From the NCBI GenBank assembly GCA_902482615.1, contig CABTAA010000058.1:1-8579 (forward strand): a stretch of 8,579 bases of DNA, in the 5' to 3' direction. A model generated the notes under the pieces. It ran no database searches and was not told the DNA's origin. It was given only the letters and a program-made list of their open reading frames with translations. A program made the translations under genes and the position numbers. The DNA comes from an uncultured Collinsella sp. (GTDB taxonomy: Bacteria > Actinomycetota > Coriobacteriia > Coriobacteriales > Coriobacteriaceae). Below, piece after piece: positions 1-5,501 of this stretch (position 1 is its first letter; each line of letters begins with the position of its first letter).

Positions 1-832
1 GGTGCTGCTCCAGTGGGCGCTTGCCCGAGTTGTCGTGGTTGCAGTCGATGACCGCCGCCGGATTGGCGTAGCCGGCATGCTCGGTATAGCGCTCGGCCAG
101 GCGCTCCAGGTGCTCGTAGTGGTAATTGGGGTAGGTGCGACCGTCGAGACCGATGTAGCCACGCATGACGGCGTGTGCGAGTGGGTTGCCGTCGCACTCA
201 ACCTCCCAATTGCGGAAGATAAAGCTCTGATGTGCCTGGGCGGCGTAGATGGAGTTGAGCATGACGGTGGTGGAACCAGCGGTGGGGTTCTTCATGCCCA
301 CGGGCACCGAAATGCCGCTCGATACCAGGCGATGCTCCTGGTTTTCGACCGAGCGCGCACCCACGGCAACGTAGCTCAGCAGGTCAACGAGGTACTGGTA
401 GTTGGACGGATAGAGCATCTCATCGGCGGTAAAGAAGCCCGTTTCCTCAATAACGCGCAGGTGCATGTGGCGGATGGCCTTAACGCCTTCGAGCAGGTCG
501 TCGGGCGCCTCGGGGTCGGGGTTGTGCAGCAGGCCCTTGTAGCCGGTGCCCTTGGTGCGCGGCTTGTTGGTGTAGACGCGCGGAATGATGATGAGCTTGT
601 CCTTGACCTCTTCGGCGACCTTGGCCAGCCGGTTCATGTACTCAAGCACCGAGTCCTCGCGGTCGGCAGAGCACGGGCCGATGATGAGCACCTTGCGCGC
701 GTCCTCGCCGGTAAAGACCTTGGCGACCTCGGCGTCGAATGCCTGTTTCTTAGCGGTAAGCTCGGCGGAAAGCGGCATTTCCTCGCGGATCTCCATGGGG
801 ATCGGCAGCCTGCGTTTGAATTCCATGGCCAT
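1..832 (-). CDS. aroFGH: 3-deoxy-7-phosphoheptulonate (DAHP) synthase, class I, 3' end off window
   Basis: The enzyme condenses phosphoenolpyruvate with erythrose-4-phosphate to DAHP, the first step of the shikimate pathway, in the cytoplasm. The visible 277 residues carry family hallmarks: IGPCSA near residues 51-56 (the Cys is a metal ligand in E. coli AroG), KPRT at 90-93 (PEP binding), GARSVENQEHR at 158-168 (GARTTESQVHR in AroG), PVGMKN at about 177-182, and DCNHDNSGK at 263-271 (metal-binding His). E. coli AroG has 350 residues, so roughly 70 residues lie beyond base 1. The start is ATG at 832, with AGGAGG 5 nt upstream; an in-frame ATG at 826 is the alternative. The gene has its own promoter and sits 177 nt downstream of the PRD regulator gene, on the same strand. 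Its feedback effector (Phe, Tyr or Trp) cannot be told from the sequence. Nothing links it functionally to the sugar operon. Confidence 0.95.
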   Translation of the reverse strand, partial: MAMEFKRRLPIPMEIREEMPLSAELTAKKQAFDAEVAKVFTGEDARKVLIIGPCSADREDSVLEYMNRLAKVAEEVKDKLIIIPRVYTNKPRTKGTGYKGLLHNPDPEAPDDLLEGVKAIRHMHLRVIEETGFFTADEMLYPSNYQYLVDLLSYVAVGARSVENQEHRLVSSGISVPVGMKNPTAGSTTVMLNSIYAAQAHQSFIFRNWEVECDGNPLAHAVMRGYIGLDGRTYPNYHYEHLERLAERYTEHAGYANPAAVIDCNHDNSGKRPLEQH

Positions 833-884
833 AGGGGCCTCCTCAATCAATTGATGGCAACGAGAACATTGTCGAGTGTTCGGC

Positions 885-913
885 ATTATCCGCTGTCGCA
901 CGCTAAAGTGCAA
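885..913 (-). promoter_or_regulatory. Sigma-70 type promoter of the DAHP synthase gene
   Basis: On the minus strand a -35 box TTGCAC (913-908) and a -10 box GATAAT (890-885) are separated by exactly 17 nt. Transcription would start near 878, giving a leader of about 46 nt before the ATG at 832. This is the best promoter match in the window. It implies that the DAHP synthase gene is transcribed independently of the regulator gene upstream. Confidence 0.75.
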
Positions 914-916
914 GCG

Positions 917-955
917 AAACCTACCAAAAAGGGACAGGTTTATTTTGGCAGGTTT
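917..955. repeat. Inverted repeat next to the DAHP synthase -35 box (operator or terminator)
   Basis: Arms 917-929 and 943-955 pair over 13 positions with a single G.U-type mismatch, around a 13-nt loop. The motif AAACCTG also occurs twice in direct orientation on the minus strand (955-949 and 941-935), so two alternative pairings with the AGGTTT arm are possible. The repeat ends 3 nt before the -35 box. It could be an operator for a repressor of aromatic biosynthesis. It could instead be the terminator of the regulator gene whose stop lies at 1010, but the 3' arm ends with only three T residues, which is weak for an intrinsic terminator. The two roles cannot be separated from sequence alone. 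Confidence 0.6.
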
Positions 956-1009
956 TATCTGGGTAAACGTTGGCGGGCCCTGGAATGGAATGATGTCGCG
1001 GGGCATCGT

Positions 1010-2998
1010 CTACGACATGCCGCGGCAGAAAGTGTCAACGAATTCGTCGTAGGCGTCTGTCTGAAGGAGCCGCATGGTGTTCTCGACGTTACTAAAGACC
1101 TCGATGATAAGGTCGAGCACGTCTCGGAAAAGCCCCATATCGTCCTGTGTGATGCCGATCATGAGAGCAAAGCGAATGTCGTGTCGTCCCCAGGGGATGG
1201 GCGTGTCGCAATGCGCGACGGCGATAAACGAACGTTTCGGGTAGACCGAGATCGCGTGCGGCACGGCCAGGCAATCGGTGAATGCCGTGGAGGAAACTCC
1301 TTCGCGAAGGTGGACGTCGGCAACATAGTCGGCATCGACATAGCCAGCGGCGATTGCGGTAGCACCGAGCTCGTCGATGCAGGCTGCGGCGTTCGTCGCA
1401 TTGACGCTGCGGCAATAGAGTTCCGGCTTAATCAGATGACGCAGCAGCGTGCGCGCATAGTTGTGGCGACGCTTTTCTTGGATGCGGGCCAGCCGGTCGC
1501 GCACCTTGCGCAGGTTCTGCTTGGTGAGGATGGGTCCGATCAGAATCTTCTCACATCCGACGGGGACGGTCACATCGATGGTGGTGATGACGGCGTCGCA
1601 TCCGGGCGGCTCGGAGAGATAACGGTCGCAGCTCATGATCGAGATAATCTGCGCTTCGTCTTTGAGTGCGATTTCTAGATCGTCGACGAGTTTATGCGCG
1701 AAGTCATGGTAGTCCTCGACGATTACTGTGCAGGTGAGAAGGTTGTCGGGCGCTGCCACGCGCTCGAAATACGCGCCAATGTGAAACGCAATGAACGCGA
1801 TTTCATTTTCGCCGATTTCGACATTCATGACGGTCGAGAACCGGTGCGTTAAGTAGACGGCCATGTCGTAGACGGGCGCGTATTCGCTCTTGATCTGTGG
1901 GGCGAGCGGGTTGGGATAGCTTACGTGGTAGACGGCGCGTTGGTAGGCGTTGAACATGTGAAGCACGAGTTGCAGTCGCATGGGTTCGTCGATGAAGTGC
2001 GGAATGTTATAGCGGGCGCCCGTTTCGTCGAGGATCTCGAGCACGGTATCCACGAATGCTGGATCGATGATACTTGCCAGCTTTTCAAAATCGAGCTCGC
2101 GGTATTCGACGCGTTCGATCGAAAGCGCCAACAGCAAGAGGATTTGCTGGAAGTCAGCGCGGGGAATCTCGCAACCGAACTCCTGCTCGAAATAGGACGA
2201 AATACGCTCCGCACAGTGAACGATTTGGTCGCGTTGGGAGAGCTGCGCTACGAGGCCGTCACCGTCGATAGGGCCATCGACTTCGCTGAGCTCGTTGTTC
2301 GAGGTGAGGCGGATGATGATTACCATGAGATGGACGAGCAGGTTGGAGAGCGCGTAGTCGTTGATGAAGAGTTCGGATCGCTGACAGATTTCGACGAGGC
2401 TCGCAAGGATCTGCTGGACGTCGAAATTGGGGAACATGCTCTCGAGCGTGCGCGTCGATGAGAAATATCCGTAAGAGTTATGGGTGGCGATGTGCCCGAG
2501 TAGTTTGCGCTTGTTGCGCTCGAGGCCAGTGAGGCTCACCTTGAAATCGTGCGTCTCGACGAATAGATTGAACCGGCCGGCGAGTTCGCGAACCTCGGGC
2601 ATGACGGCGCTCGCAAGCGTGCTTTCGGATATGCAGAGCTCAGCGGCAAGATCGAAGACTGAGAGCGGTTCCCGAGCGTTGACCAGGTGCGATGCCACAT
2701 AGTTGCAGCGGGCATCGATGCCGATGCCGCCCGTGGGCTCCCCGCCCCGTTCGGGTGCGGACTTAATGCTGGCGCACGCCGGTGAGGAAAGGGCCTCGTC
2801 GGCGTGCGCTAGGCGGTAGCCTTCCTTAGACGATTCGATGATTGTGCCGCCCTGACCGTTGATCTCGGTCACATAGTTGCGGATGGAACGCTCGCTTGCG
2901 CCCAGCATGGTGGCGAGCATGGAGGCGGAGACCCATGAGGTAGCATGCTCCAGAATATCGACCATGCGGTTGATTCGGTTTTGCTTTGCGCTTGCCAC
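1010..2998 (-). CDS. PRD-domain transcriptional regulator with EIIB-like and EIIA domains (LicR/MtlR type)
   Basis: A PTS-controlled regulator, about 662 residues, in the size range of LicR/MtlR/ManR activators. Domains from the GTG at 2998: N-terminal HTH (about 8-63, including ASERSIRNYVTEIN); second HTH/Mga-like region (about 94-160); PRD1 (about 190-295, His223 in LLVHLMVII); PRD2 (about 318-415, His347 in LVLHMFNAYQR and His406 in FIAFHIGAYFER); EIIB-like region (about 418-503); EIIA of mannitol/fructose type (about 514-662, active-site His581 in LAVPHAIS). PRD1 lacks the second conserved His, and the EIIB-like part lacks the usual Cys loop. GTG 2998 is preferred because GGGAG lies 6 nt upstream and translation then begins just before the HTH. 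A GTG at 3049 is open but has no good binding site; ATG 2965 would cut into the HTH. In this family HPr or EII phosphorylation of the PRD and EIIA histidines sets activity. Its divergence from the PTS operon suggests it is that operon's activator. It binds DNA rather than RNA by architecture. Confidence 0.9.
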   Translation of the reverse strand: MASAKQNRINRMVDILEHATSWVSASMLATMLGASERSIRNYVTEINGQGGTIIESSKEGYRLAHADEALSSPACASIKSAPERGGEPTGGIGIDARCNYVASHLVNAREPLSVFDLAAELCISESTLASAVMPEVRELAGRFNLFVETHDFKVSLTGLERNKRKLLGHIATHNSYGYFSSTRTLESMFPNFDVQQILASLVEICQRSELFINDYALSNLLVHLMVIIIRLTSNNELSEVDGPIDGDGLVAQLSQRDQIVHCAERISSYFEQEFGCEIPRADFQQILLLLALSIERVEYRELDFEKLASIIDPAFVDTVLEILDETGARYNIPHFIDEPMRLQLVLHMFNAYQRAVYHVSYPNPLAPQIKSEYAPVYDMAVYLTHRFSTVMNVEIGENEIAFIAFHIGAYFERVAAPDNLLTCTVIVEDYHDFAHKLVDDLEIALKDEAQIISIMSCDRYLSEPPGCDAVITTIDVTVPVGCEKILIGPILTKQNLRKVRDRLARIQEKRRHNYARTLLRHLIKPELYCRSVNATNAAACIDELGATAIAAGYVDADYVADVHLREGVSSTAFTDCLAVPHAISVYPKRSFIAVAHCDTPIPWGRHDIRFALMIGITQDDMGLFRDVLDLIIEVFSNVENTMRLLQTDAYDEFVDTFCRGMS

Positions 2999-3122
2999 GG
3001 CCGACTCCCAACGAGATAGAAGCGTGCGCCCGCCGAGGGCGCATCCCACGGGGCATGAAGCGCCCCGATGTTGTCATCATGCGCCATGGTATCGCAGAGG
3101 GTCGTGGGCGAAAAAGTCCCAA

Positions 3123-3197
3123 TTTGCCGTATGAACGGAAAGACTGTGGCATTGCCGCCACGGCGGAAAACCTGACACTTTGCCGCCATGCGGCAAA
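3123..3197. promoter_or_regulatory. Three phased operator-like palindromes, 28-bp period
   Basis: Three related 19-bp imperfect inverted repeats start at 3123, 3151 and 3179, exactly 28 bp apart. Left halves are TTTGCCGT, ATTGCCGC and TTTGCCGC; right halves are AACGGAAA, GGCGGAAA and GCGGCAAA; each pair is separated by 3 nt. The third copy is a perfect palindrome around CAT. They lie about 32-107 bp upstream of the -10 box of the PTS operon and between divergent genes. The likely ligand is the PRD regulator encoded at 1010-2998. That assignment is inference; the repeats themselves are directly visible. Confidence 0.75.
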
Positions 3198-3204
3198 AAG
3201 AGGG

Positions 3205-3235
3205 TTCGCGGCAGGGTAGGGGCAGGCCGTATAGT
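3205..3235 (+). promoter_or_regulatory. Probable promoter of the PTS operon
   Basis: A good -10 box TATAGT lies at 3230-3235. At normal spacing no good -35 is found (CGCGGC at 3207-3212, or TTCGCG at 3205-3210 with 19-nt spacing). A strong -10 with a poor -35 just downstream of phased operators fits activator-dependent transcription. The transcript would start near 3242, giving a leader of about 100 nt. Confidence 0.5.
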
Positions 3236-3249
3236 GCGGTCACGGTCAA

Positions 3250-3276
3250 GGGGAGCCGGGTCGACACGGTCTCCCC
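3250..3276 (+). other. Leader RNA hairpin 1
   Basis: GGGGAG (3250-3255) pairs with CTCCCC (3271-3276), continued inward by CCG with CGG across a one-base bulge. It would form within the first 10-35 nt of the predicted operon mRNA. It may stabilise the 5' end or be part of an attenuator with the next hairpin. Confidence 0.5.
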
Positions 3277-3283
3277 AAACGTA

Positions 3284-3326
3284 CGAGGACCGAGGCGGCA
3301 ACCGAGCCGCTGCGGACTCGTTTATT
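3284..3326 (+). other. Leader RNA hairpin 2 followed by TTTATT (possible attenuator)
   Basis: CGAG (3284-3287) pairs with CTCG (3317-3320), CCG (3290-3292) with CGG (3313-3315), and GCGGC (3295-3299) with GCCGC (3306-3310), forming a long interrupted stem. TTTATT (3321-3326) follows directly, and the EIIB ribosome binding site AAGGAG starts at 3331. The layout resembles a weak intrinsic terminator or a structure affecting translation start. I see no clear anti-terminator duplex of the RAT type. Confidence 0.45.
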
Positions 3327-3344
3327 GGGAAAGGAGTACCCCTC

Positions 3345-3674
3345 ATGGCAGACGAGAACGGATGCGTCCGAATTCTCCTCGCTTGCGGTATCGGCGCTTC
3401 GACGGGTTTCATGGCCGCCGGTATGCGCAAGGTGGCAAAGTCCAAGGGACTCAACTGCACCATTAAGGCAGTCAGCAAGTCCGAGATTATGGATTACGCC
3501 GACAAGATTGACGTCCTTCTGCTTGGTCCGCACTTCGCCTCCGAGGTGCCCGAGATCCAGGCGCAGGTGGCGTCTCATGGCGTGAAGGTCATGGCCATCG
3601 ACCCGGATTACTATGCGGCACTCGACGGCGAGAGCATCCTCGAGGATGCTTACGACCTGCTTGACGAAGACTAG
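3345..3674 (+). CDS. celA: PTS lactose/cellobiose-family EIIB component
   Basis: A cytoplasmic phosphocarrier of 109 residues that takes phosphate from EIIA and passes it to the sugar bound in EIIC. The N-terminus holds the family P-loop after the first beta strand, VRILLACGIGASTGF, with the phospho-cysteine at Cys14 and the G-x-x-ST loop at 17-20. The GIGAST loop differs slightly from the common AAGMST form. Later parts match the fold: a basic helix (about 21-34), the strand DVLLLGPHF and the strand VKVMAIDPDYYAAL, where many family members have I-x-x-x-x-Y. The start is ATG 3345 with AAGGAG 8 nt upstream; the reading frame is open further upstream but without a better start. It is the first gene of the operon. 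Its stop codon overlaps the AGGAGG site of the EIIC gene 11 nt downstream, so translational coupling is likely. The likely sugar is a beta-glucoside such as cellobiose, inferred from the downstream glucosidase. Confidence 0.93.
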   Translation: MADENGCVRILLACGIGASTGFMAAGMRKVAKSKGLNCTIKAVSKSEIMDYADKIDVLLLGPHFASEVPEIQAQVASHGVKVMAIDPDYYAALDGESILEDAYDLLDED

Positions 3675-3685
3675 GAGGGGACAAC

Positions 3686-4999
3686 ATGCTGCAAAAGTTC
3701 ATGGAAGCGGTCCAGGCGTGGATCACCGAGCATGTCGTCCCCGTGATGAACAAGCTTACCTCAACTTATTGGTTCGGCGTCATCTCAGACGCGGTCCTCT
3801 ACATCGTTCCCTTCTCTATGGTTTCGGCAATCCCGAGCCTTTGGAACATCATCCGTCGTTTTGTCCCGACGCTCCCCGATCTGTCGCCGCTCACGACGTT
3901 CAGCTTCGGTCTCGTTGGCCTGTTCATGGCGTTTATCATTCCGCACAACGTCGCGGTTAAGGAAGATCGCAAGGACCGCAGCATGATTGCCGGTTTCACC
4001 GGTATAGGCGCCTTCATGCTGTGTATGAATCCTACGATCACTGAAGACGGTTACGTTTTTCAGATGGCCAAGTTCGGCGCAGGCGGTATGTTCACCGCCA
4101 TGGTTGTGGGCTTTGTCGTGGGCTTCATCTACAAGCGCATGGCTCGCATGACGTTCTTCTCGGAGGACAGCATGGTCCCCGACTTTGTCAAGAACTGGTT
4201 CGATAACATCATCGCCGTCTTGCTGTCGCTTTTCGTTGCGTGGCTTTTCACCAACATGCTTCAGGTTGACGTCTTTGGCGCCGTTGCGATCATTCTGTCG
4301 CCCGTCACCGGCTTTGCCCAGACGCTCCCTGGCACTATTGCGATTCCGCTCGTCATGGACACCTTCTATTTCTTCGGCATCTCCGGCTGGGTCTTCTCGC
4401 CCATCCAGCAGTCCATCCAAAAGTCCGCCCTTGCCGAGAATATGGCTGCATATGCCGCCGGTCTTACCCCGACGAACATCAACGCCTACGGCATTACTCG
4501 CTACATCATGATCGGCGGCGAGGGCGCCACGCTCCCGCTGGCTTTCTACATGCTTTTCGCCAAGTCTAAGAAGAACAAAACGCTCGGTCGTGCCACGATC
4601 GTCCCGTCTCTGTTCAACATCAACGAGCCGCTCGTGTTCTCTACGATTGTTGCAAACCCCTTCATGTTCATCCCTATGGTGCTTCAAGCCATCATCCTGC
4701 CGGCCAACGCCTATCTGTGGATGAGCATGGGCTGGGCGAGCCTCCACGTTGAGAATTTCGACATGAACTTCCTGCCCAATGCTGTCTCGGCGTTCTTTAT
4801 GTCCGGTGGCGACATTCGCAACGTTGCCCTGGTTTGCATGAACCTGCTGATCGCCGCGATTCTCTGGTTCCCGTTCTTCAAGGCGGCCGACAACTATCAA
4901 TGCAAGGTCGAGGAAGAGAAAGCAGCTGAAAAGGCAGCCAAGAAGGCGGCGAAGAAAGCCGCCAAAGAGGCTGCTGCCGCAGCCGCCGTCGCCGAGTAG
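3686..4999 (+). CDS. celB: PTS lactose/cellobiose-family EIIC permease with Ala/Lys-rich C-terminal tail
   Basis: The membrane channel that binds, transports and presents the sugar for phosphorylation by EIIB. The 437 residues contain about ten hydrophobic segments and the family signatures GGEGATLPLA at 277-286 (usually GGSGATLGL) and FNINEPLVF at 310-318, whose Asn-Glu-Pro motif forms the sugar site in ChbC-type permeases. MAFIIPHNVAVKEDRKD (81-97) resembles the conserved loop before transmembrane segment 3. The start is ATG 3686 with AGGAGG 7 nt upstream, overlapping the EIIB stop. After the last hydrophobic segment the protein ends in an unusual cytoplasmic tail of about 30 residues (407-437). 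The tail begins KVEEEKAAEKAAKKAAKK, continues as alanine and lysine, and finishes with an alanine run. It is predicted to be helical. I do not know this tail as a standard part of the family. Confidence 0.94.
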   Translation: MLQKFMEAVQAWITEHVVPVMNKLTSTYWFGVISDAVLYIVPFSMVSAIPSLWNIIRRFVPTLPDLSPLTTFSFGLVGLFMAFIIPHNVAVKEDRKDRSMIAGFTGIGAFMLCMNPTITEDGYVFQMAKFGAGGMFTAMVVGFVVGFIYKRMARMTFFSEDSMVPDFVKNWFDNIIAVLLSLFVAWLFTNMLQVDVFGAVAIILSPVTGFAQTLPGTIAIPLVMDTFYFFGISGWVFSPIQQSIQKSALAENMAAYAAGLTPTNINAYGITRYIMIGGEGATLPLAFYMLFAKSKKNKTLGRATIVPSLFNINEPLVFSTIVANPFMFIPMVLQAIILPANAYLWMSMGWASLHVENFDMNFLPNAVSAFFMSGGDIRNVALVCMNLLIAAILWFPFFKAADNYQCKVEEEKAAEKAAKKAAKKAAKEAAAAAAVAE

Positions 5000-5006
5000 G
5001 CGGGGC

Positions 5007-5070
5007 ACCGGGGCCCATTGCCCTGGACTACGTAATCATTCGATGCCCCGGTTGTGGAAACGACCGGGGC
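5007..5070 (+). other. Mutually exclusive hairpins between EIIC and EIIA genes
   Basis: GCCCCGGTTG (5045-5054) pairs with CGACCGGGGC (5061-5070) around a 6-nt loop: ten pairs with one G.U. The same left arm GCCCCGGT (5045-5052) is also complementary to ACCGGGGC at 5007-5014, so two foldings compete; GGGC/GCCC at 5011-5023 offers a third small stem. No T-run follows, so this is not a classical terminator. It ends 4 nt before the EIIA ribosome binding region (5075-5083). Plausible roles are protection of the upstream mRNA, or modulation of the EIIA translation level. Confidence 0.5.
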
Positions 5071-5089
5071 CACAGGAAGGGAGACCACG

Positions 5090-5419
5090 ATGGCCGAGGA
5101 AGAGCCCATTAACATTCCCGCCGTTGCGATGAGCGTCATCATCAACGCCGGTGACGGCCGTGCCTGTATCGATAAGGCGATGGACGCCCTGGCAGAGTTC
5201 GATTTCGACGCGGCAGAGGCCCATCTGGCGGAGGCCGACGAGAAGATCCTCGAGGCCCATAAGTCCCAGACCGAGATGATCCAGCGTCAGGCTGGTGGCG
5301 AGGAGGTCGAGTACTCGTTGCTCTTTGTCCACGCCCAAGACACGCTCATGACCATCAGTGCCGAGCTGCACATGGCCAAGAAGATGATGCCCGTCGTGCG
5401 TGCACTCGCCGCGAAGTAG
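5090..5419 (+). CDS. celC: PTS lactose/cellobiose-family EIIA component
   Basis: A small soluble phosphocarrier of 109 residues, trimeric in characterised relatives, that moves phosphate from HPr to EIIB. The family helices are clear: the N-terminal helix with INAGDGRA (18-25, usually AGDARS), the helix with the acidic EADEKILEAHKSQT, and the active-site helix LLFVHAQDTLMT. In that helix His81 is the phosphorylated residue and Asp84 the conserved metal-binding aspartate. The start is ATG 5090, with GGAAGGGAG at 5075-5083 placed well; a GTG at 5054 would add 12 residues inside a hairpin and has no binding site. It lies 90 nt after the EIIC stop and 82 nt before the glucosidase gene, a looser spacing than between EIIB and EIIC. 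Lac and cellobiose EIIAs cannot be told apart by eye; the glucosidase next door favours beta-glucosides. Confidence 0.93.
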   Translation: MAEEEPINIPAVAMSVIINAGDGRACIDKAMDALAEFDFDAAEAHLAEADEKILEAHKSQTEMIQRQAGGEEVEYSLLFVHAQDTLMTISAELHMAKKMMPVVRALAAK

Positions 5420-5501
5420 CGTTGTGGAAACCGTGCGCGTTTCTAAATCCAAAACGACCCGTTACCTATTGATTCCGACCATTGAGAGATGAGGACATAG
5501 C

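Noticed and set aside
2..1678. A long plus-strand open frame antisense to the DAHP synthase and regulator genes
   Set aside because: Its translation has no family resemblance and it lies wholly opposite two convincing genes; GC-rich codon bias leaves such antisense frames open.
2999..3049. Upstream GTG 3049 as start of the regulator
   Set aside because: It adds 17 residues with no family match and has no good ribosome binding site, whereas GTG 2998 has GGGAG at 6 nt.
2999..3344. Catabolite-responsive (cre) site, RAT antiterminator or a promoter for the regulator gene
   Set aside because: I looked for a cre-like palindrome, for an antiterminator overlapping a terminator, and for minus-strand -35/-10 pairs; none was convincing by eye.
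5028..5038. CTACGTAATCA shared with the loop region of the terminator at 7922-7932
   Set aside because: A single 11-nt match containing a palindrome is within chance for this window, and the two contexts differ.
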